Below, piece after piece: positions 21,150 to 29,289 of a stretch of DNA of 38,943 bases. The notes under the pieces are model-generated. The model saw only the letters and a program-made list of their open reading frames with translations. It did no database searches and was not told the origin of the DNA. Both the position numbers and the translations under genes were made by a program. The DNA lies in NCBI GenBank assembly GCA_017440585.1, contig JAFSGW010000074.1, forward strand, positions 1 through 38,943. Reading direction: 5' to 3'. The first letter of the stretch is position 1; every line of letters starts with the position of its first letter. The DNA is from Clostridia bacterium. Lineage in GTDB: Bacteria > Bacillota > Clostridia > UMGS1883.

Positions 21150-21524
21150 TTATCTCATAGCGTTGCCCACATCGTGCATCACATTGTTTGCACCACGTCC
21201 AACGTCCCGCATTACGTTACCTGCACCACGGCCAACATCCTCCATGGCATTGCCCACATTGTCCATGGCTCTGCCCATCATGCCACGGGCACCCGTTGCA
21301 TCGGTTGCTTGATCGCCACTTCCGACAATTGCATCGTCCTCTGCCATATTATCGTCCATCATGCTGTCAGAGTCCATATTGTCATCAGGTGCATTATCAT
21401 CAAAGGAACTGTTGCCCTGTGCCTCATCGTTACCTATTATGCCGTCATCGTTGGTGTCGTTTGTACAACCGCAACCGGACAACAGCATTACCGAGGCACA
21501 CAAAACCGCAATAAGCCTTATCAT
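21150..21524 (-). CDS. Small lipoprotein with acidic linker and glycine-valine repeats
   Basis: A 124-residue predicted lipoprotein. The signal MIRLIAVLCASVMLLSGC has a lipobox LSGC with C18 as the lipid-modified residue. Residues about 22-75 are a low-complexity, Asp/Asn/Met-rich, strongly acidic linker. From about 85 to the end there are near-repeats of an 11-residue unit with the pattern M-x-D-V-G-R-G-A-x-N-V, probably amphipathic helices. I do not recognise the family. ATG at 21524 has AAGGAGG upstream; longer starts lack a site. It precedes lgt. Attachment to the outer face of the membrane is predicted from the lipobox; its role is unknown. Confidence 0.75.
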   Translation of the reverse strand: MIRLIAVLCASVMLLSGCGCTNDTNDDGIIGNDEAQGNSSFDDNAPDDNMDSDSMMDDNMAEDDAIVGSGDQATDATGARGMMGRAMDNVGNAMEDVGRGAGNVMRDVGRGANNVMHDVGNAMR

Positions 21525-21712
21525 CACACATCCTCCTTTTCCTTTATTGAGATACACATACCTCATAACTATTATTGTCAACTATCAAAGTGAAATTCAA
21601 TAAAAATTTTCCTTGTATACAGTAACAAAACAGCGGTTTTTTTATATTATGTAGTGTAAGGAAAATCTTCCTTGCAGATACAATTTTTGAAAACCTGAAA
21701 GGAGAACATTTT

Positions 21713-21835
21713 ATGTTCGGATGCAATAATAACAATAACTGCGGTTGCGAATGGATTATTATCCTTATTATACTTTACTTCCTCTTCTGCGGTTGCGGTA
21801 ACAACTCTTTTTCCGGCAACGTTTGCTGCAACTAA
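21713..21835 (+). CDS. Small cysteine-rich membrane protein (spore-protein-like)
   Basis: A 40-residue protein beginning MFGCNNNNNCGCEW, then one hydrophobic segment (IIILIILYFLF), then CGCGNNSFSGNVCCN. It has seven Cys and many Asn. Short Cys- and Gly/Asn-rich proteins with one hydrophobic stretch include the YjcZ-type sporulation proteins of Bacillota, so a spore-associated role is possible, but the match is only of type. AAAGGAG lies 8 nt before ATG. Upstream, GATACAAT resembles a sigma-E/sigma-K -10 element, but its -35 box is unclear. A strong terminator follows at 21844-21867. Convergent with rdgB. Confidence 0.7.
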   Translation: MFGCNNNNNCGCEWIIILIILYFLFCGCGNNSFSGNVCCN

Positions 21836-21843
21836 ATCTCAAG

Positions 21844-21867
21844 GCGTAGCGTAAGCTACGCTTTTTT
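21844..21867 (+). terminator. Terminator of the small Cys-rich gene
   Basis: GCGTAGC (21844-21850), loop GTAA, GCTACGC (21855-21861), then TTTTTT. The T run overlaps the TAA stop of the minus-strand rdgB gene. Confidence 0.88.
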
Positions 21868-22444
21868 AATTTCCGAGCATTTCTGCCAGTGCACGCAATG
21901 CCTTACCACGGTGGCTTATGCTGTTTTTCTCATCGCTTGTCATTTCTGCAGCAGTTTTACCCATTTCGGGCACGTAGAAAACAGGGTCATAGCCAAAGCC
22001 GTTTTCGCCCTTTGCCTCACGGATTATCTCGCCTTCACAGCTGCCCTCTGCCTCGTAGGTTTTTTCCTCTGTCACAAAAGCAATGGAGCATACAAACCTT
22101 GCACCACGGAGCCCGTCCTCAACCTCTTCCATGTTTTTAAGTAAAAGCTCAAGCCTTCCACGGTCATCAAGCCCTTCACCGCCGTAGCGGGCGCTGTACA
22201 CACCGGGCTCACCACCCAAAGAGAACACCTCAAGCCCGCTGTCGTCAGCCAGTGCAGGAATACCCGTTTTTTCAAAAATTGCCTGTGCCTTTAAAAGTGC
22301 ATTTTCACGGAAGGTTGTGCCCGTTTCTTCAACATCAAGGTCTATTCCCGCTTCCTCCTGTGTAATAATATCAAAATCGGGAAGAATTTCTTTAAACTCC
22401 TTCACCTTGTTCTTGTTTTTAGTTGCCGCTATTATTTTCTGCAT
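21866..22444 (-). CDS. rdgB: XTP/dITP diphosphatase (RdgB/HAM1 family)
   Basis: A 192-residue house-cleaning enzyme that hydrolyses XTP, ITP and dITP to monophosphates. Motifs: IIAATKNKNKVKEF at the N-terminus (phosphate-binding SxNxxK-like), TFRENALLKA, ALADDSGLEV (catalytic Asp) and NGFGYDPVFYVPE, then SHRGKALRAL. ATG at 22444 follows AGAGG with 8 nt spacing; a GTG at 22453 overlaps the site. Single gene with an extended -10 promoter at 22478-22483, divergent from the ctsR promoter. Confidence 0.96.
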   Translation of the reverse strand: MQKIIAATKNKNKVKEFKEILPDFDIITQEEAGIDLDVEETGTTFRENALLKAQAIFEKTGIPALADDSGLEVFSLGGEPGVYSARYGGEGLDDRGRLELLLKNMEEVEDGLRGARFVCSIAFVTEEKTYEAEGSCEGEIIREAKGENGFGYDPVFYVPEMGKTAAEMTSDEKNSISHRGKALRALAEMLGN

Positions 22445-22477
22445 TTCTGCCACCTCTTAAAGCTCAAATTTGTTTCA

Positions 22478-22483
22478 TTATAT
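22478..22483 (-). promoter_or_regulatory. Extended -10 promoter of rdgB
   Basis: Minus strand TGATATAAT carries a TGn extension before TATAAT (22483-22478). The -35 region (TTTTAA) is weak, as is usual for extended -10 promoters. Confidence 0.55.
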
Positions 22484-22523
22484 CACAACAATACACTATT
22501 TAAAATATTTTTTCGAAAATATC

Positions 22524-22552
22524 TTGACAAATATAAAAAAACGTGATAAATT
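22524..22552 (+). promoter_or_regulatory. Sigma-A promoter of the ctsR operon
   Basis: TTGACA (22524-22529), 17 bp, TAAATT (22547-22552). The expected start near 22559 is covered by the CtsR operator. Confidence 0.78.
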
Positions 22553-22554
22553 AA

Positions 22555-22577
22555 AGTCAAAGATAGTCAAAGTCAAA
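22555..22577 (+). promoter_or_regulatory. CtsR operator (tandem heptamer repeats)
   Basis: AGTCAAA-GAT-AGTCAAA (22555-22571) matches the CtsR consensus (A/G)GTCAAA-NAN-(A/G)GTCAAA. A third AGTCAAA overlaps at 22571-22577. Placed over the transcription start, it supports autoregulation of ctsR-mcsA-mcsB-clpC, with derepression on heat or protein stress. Confidence 0.92.
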
Positions 22578-22592
22578 AATGAGGTGTTTATA

Positions 22593-23039
22593 ATGACAAT
22601 ATCAGATTTAATAGAACAGATGCTTAACGAAATGCTTTCCTCCTCGGACGGCAGTGTTGAAATAAGGCGTAACATTTTAGCTAACCAGTTAAACTGTGTT
22701 CCTTCGCAGATAAATTATGTTATCAAAACCCGCTTCACCCCCGAGCGTGGCTATTATATCGAAAGCAGGCGTGGCGGTGGCGGCAGTGTCACAATCCGCC
22801 GTGTGGAATCGGGCTTTGGAAATATCATTTCTCTTTTAATCGGCTCTGTGGGAGCATCTCTTGACTACCCCACAGCCACAGCCTATCTCACCCGCCTTTT
22901 TGAGGAAAAGCTCATAACAAAGCGTGAAGCAACCCTTATGGCAGCAGCCCTCAGTGACAAAAGCATTCTCTCAGGGCAGAAAAACGAGGCAAGAGCAGTT
23001 TTATTCAAAAATATGCTTATTACATTAATAGACAACTAA
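22593..23039 (+). CDS. ctsR: Heat-shock repressor CtsR
   Basis: A 148-residue winged-helix repressor of class III heat-shock genes. The segment MTISDLIEQMLNEML, the DNA-binding helix-turn-helix near NILANQLNCVPSQINYVIKTRF and the Gly-rich wing ESRRGGGGSV are all conserved. In Bacillus the McsB arginine kinase and heat inactivate it, and ClpCP then degrades it. ATG at 22593 is chosen because it gives the family length and has GAGGTG upstream. First gene of the operon; the operator is at 22555-22577. Confidence 0.97.
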   Translation: MTISDLIEQMLNEMLSSSDGSVEIRRNILANQLNCVPSQINYVIKTRFTPERGYYIESRRGGGGSVTIRRVESGFGNIISLLIGSVGASLDYPTATAYLTRLFEEKLITKREATLMAAALSDKSILSGQKNEARAVLFKNMLITLIDN

Positions 23040-23058
23040 AAGAAAGGATGTATGTATT

Positions 23059-23541
23059 ATGATGTGCGAAAAATGCGGTATCAATCCTGCAGCAGTTACA
23101 CTCACTCAGGTAATTAACGGCAAAAAGACAGTTAAAAAGCTCTGTGTTTCCTGTGCCCAGGAAAACAACATTTATAAGGACTTAAACATGGACCTGGGCT
23201 TTTCAAACCTGTTCTCCTCCTTCTTTAATGAAGGCGAGCAGTCAAGAAGCGTGGACGAAAAATGCCCCCTTTGCGAAATGACAAGAAGCGAGCTTATTAA
23301 AACTGGCAAGGGTGGCTGTGCCCTTTGTTACACAACCTTCGAGGCGGCTATGACACCTCTTTTAAAGAAAATTCATCTCACAAACACTCACACAGGCAAG
23401 GTGCCCGGCAAGCCGGGCTCAGCCTCTGAAAACAAAATTGACCTTCTTAAAGCACAGCTTAAGGAGGCAATTGAAAAGGAAGAATACGAAAAGGCAGCAC
23501 GCCTTCGTGACGAAATCAAGGAAATGGAGGGAAGAATGTAA
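23059..23541 (+). CDS. mcsA: McsA, zinc-finger activator of McsB
   Basis: A 160-residue modulator that activates the protein arginine kinase McsB. It has four CxxC pairs (CEKC, CVSC, CPLC and CALC), consistent with two zinc sites. A UVR-type helical hairpin is at the C-terminus (EEYEKAARLRDEIKEME), also found in ClpC and UvrB. AAAGGATG lies before the double ATG at 23059/23062. Its TAA stop overlaps the mcsB start codon by one base (TAATG), so the two are translationally coupled. Confidence 0.95.
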   Translation: MMCEKCGINPAAVTLTQVINGKKTVKKLCVSCAQENNIYKDLNMDLGFSNLFSSFFNEGEQSRSVDEKCPLCEMTRSELIKTGKGGCALCYTTFEAAMTPLLKKIHLTNTHTGKVPGKPGSASENKIDLLKAQLKEAIEKEEYEKAARLRDEIKEMEGRM

Positions 23542-24527
23542 TGCAGTACACATCAGGCAGAGTACGTCTTGCACGTAATTTAAAAAGTATCCCCTTCCCC
23601 TCCCGCATGACAAAGGATGCGGCACAAAATGTAATCGATAAGGTATGGGAGGCATTGTCAGCCTCCGCCCTTAAGGACACCCTTAAAATTATAAAATCCG
23701 AGGAGTGCGACAAAGTCACCCTTATGTCTCTCTCGGAAAAGCACCTTTTAAGCCCCGACTTTTTAAAGGGCACACTTCCCCGTGCGGCAATTATCTCCGA
23801 GGACGAAAAAATTTCCATCATGATAAACGAGGAGGACCATATCCGCATCCAGGTTTTTGCCGAGGGCAATTCGCTTGACGAAGCCTACGACACAGCCGAC
23901 AAAATCGACAACCTTCTTGCCGAAAAGCTGGATATTGCCTTCCACGAAAAATTCGGCTACCTCACCTCCTGCCCCACAAATGCAGGCACGGGCATGCGTG
24001 CAAGCTTCATGCTTCACCTGCCTGCCCTCACCATGAGCAACTCCATCTCCTCTGTGCTCACCTGGGCAAACAAGCTGGGTCTTGCAGTACGTGGTGTATA
24101 TGGCGAAGGCAGTAAGGCACGGGGTGCATTTTATCAGCTTTCCAATCAGATAACCTTAGGTGTAACCGAAAAGGAAATCCTCCAAAGGGTTAACCTTGCT
24201 GCAGAGGAGCTCATAAAAAAGGAAGAAATGGTCAGAAACACACTTTTTGAAAACAACCGTGTTAAAATAACGGACCGCACCATGCGTGCATACGGCATAC
24301 TTACAAGTGCCTACACCATCTCCTCCGACGAGGCTTTTTCCCTCTCAAGTGATGTTCTTTTAGGCATATCTCTGGGCATAATAGATAATGTAACACCCAA
24401 AAAGCTTCTTGATGCACTTTTTGCCACGATGCCTGCCACCATTTCGGCAGCTGCCTCGCTTGATGGCACAGACCCCATCTCCCGTGACATAGCACGTGCA
24501 CAGTATTTCCGTGAAAACTTAAAATAA
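23541..24527 (+). CDS. mcsB: Protein arginine kinase McsB
   Basis: A 328-residue kinase of the phosphagen-kinase fold that phosphorylates Arg in CtsR and in proteins destined for ClpCP. Conserved blocks: RVRLARN, NEEDHIRIQ, YLTSCPTNAGTGMRAS, VRGVYGEGS and QLSNQITLG. A C-terminal DIARAQYFRE segment belongs to the regulatory part. Compared with Bacillus McsB the first twenty or so residues before RIRLARN are missing; the start at 23541 is the earliest possible in frame and overlaps the mcsA stop. Cytoplasmic. Confidence 0.95.
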   Translation: MQYTSGRVRLARNLKSIPFPSRMTKDAAQNVIDKVWEALSASALKDTLKIIKSEECDKVTLMSLSEKHLLSPDFLKGTLPRAAIISEDEKISIMINEEDHIRIQVFAEGNSLDEAYDTADKIDNLLAEKLDIAFHEKFGYLTSCPTNAGTGMRASFMLHLPALTMSNSISSVLTWANKLGLAVRGVYGEGSKARGAFYQLSNQITLGVTEKEILQRVNLAAEELIKKEEMVRNTLFENNRVKITDRTMRAYGILTSAYTISSDEAFSLSSDVLLGISLGIIDNVTPKKLLDALFATMPATISAAASLDGTDPISRDIARAQYFRENLK

Positions 24528-24551
24528 ATCTTACAGGAAGGATGATTTTCA

Positions 24552-26972
24552 ATGAATGAACATAACTTTACACAAAAAGCAAGAGAAGCCATCCGCCTTT
24601 CGCAAATCTCCGCAAAAGACCTCGGTTGCAGCTTTGTTGGCACAGAGCACCTCCTTTTGGGCTTACTTAAGGAAGGAAGCTCCTTCGCTTCAAAATTTCT
24701 TACGGGGCTTGGCGTAACAGAGGAAAAGGTACAGAGCAAAATTGAAGAAATAACCCCTCCCTCCTCTTCCTCAGCCTTCACGGGCTTCACCCCCCGCACA
24801 ACAAGGGTTCTTCAGCAAAGTGCATACGAGGCAAAGAAAACTCATTCCGACTATATCGGCACAGAGCACATTCTTCTTGCCCTTTTCCGTGAAAGAGACA
24901 GCGTGGCTTTCAAAATTCTGCTCTCATTTGGTGTCCCCCAGACAATTTATAACGACCTTAACGAGGCTGTTACAAACGCCTCAGCTTCCGTAAAACCTGA
25001 GGACAAAAATCTTAAAGAAAGTAAATCCACCCCCACCCTTAATCAGTTCGGTCGTGACCTTACCGCTCTTGCCCGTGAAGGCAAGTTCGACCCCGTTATC
25101 GGCAGAAGCGAGGAAATTGCCCGTGTTATTCAGATTTTGTCACGCCGTACAAAAAACAACCCCGTGCTTTTAGGTGAGCCGGGCGTTGGTAAAACAGCCA
25201 TCGCCGAGGGCTTGGCGCAGGAGATTACATCAGGCAACGTTCCCGAGCTTTTAAAGCACAAACGGGTATTCTCCGTTGACCTTTCAGGCATGGTCGCAGG
25301 TGCAAAGTACCGTGGCGAATTTGAGGAACGCCTTAAAAAGGCAATGGAAGAGGTTACAAACGACGGCAACGTTATCCTCTTTATTGACGAAATTCACACC
25401 ATCATCGGTGCAGGTGCTGCCGAGGGTGCAATCGATGCGGCAAACATTTTAAAGCCCGCCCTTGCCCGTGGTGAAATTCAGCTTATCGGTGCAACCACCC
25501 TTAACGAATACCGCAAGTATATCGAAAAGGATGCCGCACTTGAACGCCGTTTTCAGTCGGTTATGGTAGGCGAGCCCACAGTTGGCGACACAATCGAAAT
25601 TTTAAAGGGTCTCCGTCCCAAATACGAGGCACACCACGGTGTAAAAATTGACGATTCTGCCTTAGAGGCAGCTGCAAAGCTTTCAAGCCGTTATATAACA
25701 GACCGCTTCCTGCCCGACAAGGCAATCGACCTTGTGGACGAAGCCGCAAGCCGTACAAAGCTTCAAAAATTTACTGCTCCCCCCGCCCTTAAGGAGCTTG
25801 AGGACAAAATAAAGGACGTGCAGAATGCAAAGGTGGAAGCAATAAATTCACAGGACTTTGAAAAAGCCGCAACCTTACGTGATGAAGAAAAGGCCTTAAA
25901 GGAGGAGTATGACAAGCTCCATAACGAATGGCAGGACAAAAACACTCACCTTTCAGGCACCATCACCGATACAGACATTGCCTCTGTTATTTCAAGCTGG
26001 ACCAGCATCCCCGTTGACCGCCTGAAGGAGGAGGAAAGTGACCGTCTCAGAAACTTAGAGAGTGTGCTTCATAACCGTGTTATCGGTCAGCACGATGCGG
26101 TTGTTGCCATTTCCAAGGCAATCCGCCGTGGCAGGGTAGGCTTAAAGGACCCCAAGCGTCCCATAGGCTCCTTCATTTTCTTAGGCCCCACGGGCGTTGG
26201 TAAAACAGAGCTTACAAAAGCATTGGCAGAAGCCCTCTTTGGTGATGAGGACTCCATGATTCGTGTTGACATGAGTGAATTTATGGAAAAGCACTCCGTT
26301 TCCAAATTAGTCGGCTCACCTCCCGGCTATGTTGGCTACGACGATGCAGGTCAGCTTACCGAGAAGGTACGCCGTAAGCCCTACAGCGTTATCCTCTTTG
26401 ATGAAATTGAAAAAGCACACCCCGACGTTTTCAACATTCTTCTTCAGGTGTTGGAGGACGGTATCTTAACCGACTCCCAGGGAAGACGGGTTGATTTCAG
26501 AAACACTGTCATTATCATGACAAGCAACGTTGGTGCAAGTAAGCTTACGCAGGCAAAACGTGTAGGCTTCGGCAACCTTGACGAAGCACATGGCGAAATT
26601 AAAAAGAACGTTATGGACGACTTGAAGAAAACCTTCCGTCCTGAATTTTTAAACCGCCTTGACGAAATCATCGTATTTAACCGCTTAACCGAGGACGAAA
26701 TAAAAGAGATTGCAAAAATTATGCTCTCCTCCGTATCAAAGCGTCTTTCAGAAAACGGCATCGATGCAACCTTTAACGACAGTGCAATAGCCCTTTTGGC
26801 AAAGGAAGGCTTTGACCCCGTGTACGGTGCCCGTCCTCTCCGCCGTGCCATCACAAGTAAAATCGAGGACTTGTTCGCAGAAGAAATCCTCTCCGGCAAC
26901 GTAAACAAAGGCGATAAGGTCTCCGTTTCCGCCAAGGGCGACAAATTCGTTATAAACCAACTCAAAAAATAA
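24552..26972 (+). CDS. clpC: ATP-dependent unfoldase ClpC
   Basis: An 806-residue class I Clp ATPase that unfolds proteins for ClpP. Order: double Clp-N repeat (1-145), first AAA+ domain with Walker [10 protein letters not shown] (about 207) and Walker [11 protein letters not shown], a middle/UVR region ([20 protein letters not shown], about 435-455), and a second AAA+ domain with Walker [10 protein letters not shown] (about 545) and GYVGYD pore loop. The C-terminal D2-small domain is complete. Ribosome-binding site AGGAAGG upstream of 24552. Last gene of the operon; the usual neighbour radA is not present. A terminator at 26978-27009 is shared with the convergent polysaccharide operon. Confidence 0.98.
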   Translation: MNEHNFTQKAREAIRLSQISAKDLGCSFVGTEHLLLGLLKEGSSFASKFLTGLGVTEEKVQSKIEEITPPSSSSAFTGFTPRTTRVLQQSAYEAKKTHSDYIGTEHILLALFRERDSVAFKILLSFGVPQTIYNDLNEAVTNASASVKPEDKNLKESKSTPTLNQFGRDLTALAREGKFDPVIGRSEEIARVIQILSRRTKNNPVLLGEPGVGKTAIAEGLAQEITSGNVPELLKHKRVFSVDLSGMVAGAKYRGEFEERLKKAMEEVTNDGNVILFIDEIHTIIGAGAAEGAIDAANILKPALARGEIQLIGATTLNEYRKYIEKDAALERRFQSVMVGEPTVGDTIEILKGLRPKYEAHHGVKIDDSALEAAAKLSSRYITDRFLPDKAIDLVDEAASRTKLQKFTAPPALKELEDKIKDVQNAKVEAINSQDFEKAATLRDEEKALKEEYDKLHNEWQDKNTHLSGTITDTDIASVISSWTSIPVDRLKEEESDRLRNLESVLHNRVIGQHDAVVAISKAIRRGRVGLKDPKRPIGSFIFLGPTGVGKTELTKALAEALFGDEDSMIRVDMSEFMEKHSVSKLVGSPPGYVGYDDAGQLTEKVRRKPYSVILFDEIEKAHPDVFNILLQVLEDGILTDSQGRRVDFRNTVIIMTSNVGASKLTQAKRVGFGNLDEAHGEIKKNVMDDLKKTFRPEFLNRLDEIIVFNRLTEDEIKEIAKIMLSSVSKRLSENGIDATFNDSAIALLAKEGFDPVYGARPLRRAITSKIEDLFAEEILSGNVNKGDKVSVSAKGDKFVINQLKK

Positions 26973-26977
26973 AAATT

Positions 26978-27009
26978 AAAAGCGAGATTGCTGTGCAATC
27001 TCGCTTTTT
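26978..27009. terminator. Bidirectional terminator between clpC and the polysaccharide operon
   Basis: AAAAGCGAGATTG (26978-26990) pairs with CAATCTCGCTTTT (26996-27008) over CTGTG, followed by T runs on both sides. The imperfect symmetry continues outwards over both stop codons (AAA TAA on each strand). Confidence 0.88.
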
Positions 27010-27013
27010 GTTT

Positions 27014-29218
27014 TTATTTCTGCAATAATTCCATTGCCATTTCCGTATTAACCTTTGCCTTTTCACGAAGAGCCCCGCAATCTGTCAAGGTAAGCCCCTC
27101 CAAAGCCATGTTAAGCATGTCCTCTAAATTTTCCTTTGTAACCTTCTCAACGTCAATAACGCCGTCAAGACCAACATATTCCATAAAGCCGTCAATTTTA
27201 GGGTCGTAGCGGAGTGCCACTGTTTTAACGCCCTTACTTACAGAATAAATCATACTGTGAAGCCTCATGGCAACGTTAATCTTTGCTTTACCAACCACCC
27301 CTATAGCCTCACGTATGGAAAGCTTGTTTTCGGGCACATATGCCCTCTCGCCTATAAGGGATGCAATTCTTTGTGAAATTTTCACATCATGAGGATACTG
27401 CATAGGCACAAATACCACATTTAAACTATGCTTTTCGGCAAAAGCCTTTATGCTTTCTGCAACGCTTTCCTCAAAGCCCCCGGGGTTTTTCTTCCATTCC
27501 CTCACGGAAACTGCCACATAGTCCCCCATGGGGATTTTTTCTTTTTCAAAAAGCCTGCAAAGCTCATTTTCGCCTATACCCTCCAAAAGCATTGCAGGGT
27601 CAGCAGTAACACAAATGTCACCATTCACGCCAATTTCTCTCATAACCTTTTCTGAGCCTGCCTCACGAAGAGTAATTCTATCCACACATTCATTTATCAC
27701 CCTTGCCGTAAGGGTGCGGTTAAGCCCTCTCTTAACGGGGCCAAAGCCGTTTGCAAACTGCATAACACGGCAGCCGCACAGCTTTGCCAGCTTTATAATT
27801 AAAAGATAATACCACAAGCTCTTACTGCTTGTTTCGTCCTGAAGAAGGCTTCCTCCGCCCGAAAGAAGCACCTTCGCCCTTTTAAATGCATCAAAAAGCT
27901 TAAAGGGGTTAACACGGCTTATAGCATCTACACGGTAAAGAGCCTTTGTTTCCTCAGGTCTTTGGGAAAGAACAAGCAGCCTTGCATCAGCCTTTGCCTT
28001 CTTTATCTCCTCCACAATCGCAAGTAAAAGAGCATCATCGCCATTGTTGTGGAAGCCGTAATAGCCCGAAATCACAAAGTCATACTTCTTCTCCGAGCGG
28101 TAATCCTCCACAATATTTTTATATATCTCCATATGTGTACGTGCAAAATTTTCGTTTGTGAAAAGGGTTGTTGCACGCCTCTTTATGTTTTCGCCCATCT
28201 CTTTTATAAGGTCGGGGTTATCAATGAGCACGTTGAGCTTTTCTGCCATTTCCATGTGGTTTCCGCTTTCAAAAAGCATGCCCGTTTCGCCCTCTACAAC
28301 CAATGAGGGTATACCGCCCACACGGCTTGCCACCATGCACCTGCCCATTGCCGCCCCCTCAAGCATTGAGTATGGGAAGCTTTCGCAAAGTGATGTAAGG
28401 CAGTTAATGTCAATAAGGTTTAAAAAACCGTACATATCCCTTTCAAAGCCAAGAAAACGTATGCGGTCACTAAAGCCCGTTTCTTTGGCAAGATGGGTAA
28501 GCTTTTCACGCTCGACACCGTCGCCTGCAATTAAAAACTCAACATTATCACGCTTTTTTAAAACCTCTCCTGCCGCTTTAATAAAAACGTCAACACCCTT
28601 TACCGCATCAAAGCGTGCCGCAATGCCCACATAGGTTTTGTTTTCATCGTAGGCAAAGCCTCTCTTTTGGGCAAATTCGCCCTTTGGCGTGGGGTTTTCG
28701 GGCACACAGGAAAAGTCCATGCCGTTATAAACAGTATGTATACTGTTTGGCTTAAATCCACGGGAAATCAGCATATCCTTAAAATTGTCACTTACCGCAA
28801 TATAATAAGGAATTCTCTTAAGGGCAAGCTTATTAAGGTTTGTGAAAACAAGTTTTTTTATAAACTGGTCAAAGTCTAAAAGATAATCGCTGTGTACCGT
28901 TGTAATGGTGGGAATATTAATTTTTCTCATAACAAAGCAGGCAACAAAGTTAGCCCTTGCGCCATGCACATGAAAAACATCAAAGCCCTCTTCGTTTATC
29001 ATACGGGCAATAGAATCCACAACAGATAAATCAAAGCGGTTTTTCTGCAAAAACAACACGTTGTCAATGCCTTTTTCCTGTATTTCCTTGTAAAAAACTC
29101 CTTCCATCAGGCAGCCTACTCTCACATCAGCCATTGTTTTTAACTTGTCAAGGAGCGAAAACAAATGTGTTTTCGCTCCGCCGCTGTCGCCACCCGATAT
29201 CAGATGCAATATTTTCAT
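27014..29218 (-). CDS. Fusion: GT4 glycosyltransferase + CsaB-type pyruvyl transferase
   Basis: A 734-residue two-domain protein. Residues about 1-375 form a GT-B glycosyltransferase of family 4 (MKILHLISGGDSGGAKTHL, then GIAARFDAVKGVDVFIKA, GDGVEREKL and the ESFPYSMLEGAAMG acceptor/donor region). Residues about 378-734 are a polysaccharide pyruvyl transferase like CsaB (YDFVISGYYGFHNNGDDALL, GGGSLLQDETSSKS, RLHSMIYSVSKG). CsaB adds pyruvate ketals to secondary wall polymer, which anchors SLH proteins. The fusion could couple sugar addition and pyruvylation. ATG at 29218 follows AAGGAAGG; a longer start would be encoded by a repeat element. Last gene of the operon; no signal peptide, so cytosolic or membrane-peripheral. 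Confidence 0.88.
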   Translation of the reverse strand: MKILHLISGGDSGGAKTHLFSLLDKLKTMADVRVGCLMEGVFYKEIQEKGIDNVLFLQKNRFDLSVVDSIARMINEEGFDVFHVHGARANFVACFVMRKINIPTITTVHSDYLLDFDQFIKKLVFTNLNKLALKRIPYYIAVSDNFKDMLISRGFKPNSIHTVYNGMDFSCVPENPTPKGEFAQKRGFAYDENKTYVGIAARFDAVKGVDVFIKAAGEVLKKRDNVEFLIAGDGVEREKLTHLAKETGFSDRIRFLGFERDMYGFLNLIDINCLTSLCESFPYSMLEGAAMGRCMVASRVGGIPSLVVEGETGMLFESGNHMEMAEKLNVLIDNPDLIKEMGENIKRRATTLFTNENFARTHMEIYKNIVEDYRSEKKYDFVISGYYGFHNNGDDALLLAIVEEIKKAKADARLLVLSQRPEETKALYRVDAISRVNPFKLFDAFKRAKVLLSGGGSLLQDETSSKSLWYYLLIIKLAKLCGCRVMQFANGFGPVKRGLNRTLTARVINECVDRITLREAGSEKVMREIGVNGDICVTADPAMLLEGIGENELCRLFEKEKIPMGDYVAVSVREWKKNPGGFEESVAESIKAFAEKHSLNVVFVPMQYPHDVKISQRIASLIGERAYVPENKLSIREAIGVVGKAKINVAMRLHSMIYSVSKGVKTVALRYDPKIDGFMEYVGLDGVIDVEKVTKENLEDMLNMALEGLTLTDCGALREKAKVNTEMAMELLQK

Positions 29219-29237
29219 AGTATCATCCTTCCTTTCA

Positions 29238-29282
29238 GGCTCCCTCCTCGAGGGAGCTGTCGCCAAGAGTGACTGAGGGAGT
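29238..29282 (-). repeat. CTCCCTC palindromic repeat element
   Basis: On the minus strand CTCCCTCAGTCACTC, then GACAGCTCCCTC and a hairpin GCTCCCTC-GAG-GAGGGAGC (29257-29239). I recall similar CTCCCTCAGTCA...GAGGGAGCC sequences as frequent dispersed repeats in gut Firmicutes. It fills the gap between the ligase gene and the fusion gene, and only 18 bp carrying the ribosome-binding site separate it from the start codon. Confidence 0.75.
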
Positions 29283-29289
29283 GGTGCAA

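Noticed and set aside
26444..26998. 184-codon minus-strand frame
   Set aside because: Antisense to the 3' end of clpC and running through its terminator.
29219..29266. Longer start for the GT4-CsaB fusion protein
   Set aside because: The extra 16 residues would be encoded by the CTCCCTC repeat and the ribosome-binding site; ATG at 29218 starts the conserved MKILHLISGG.
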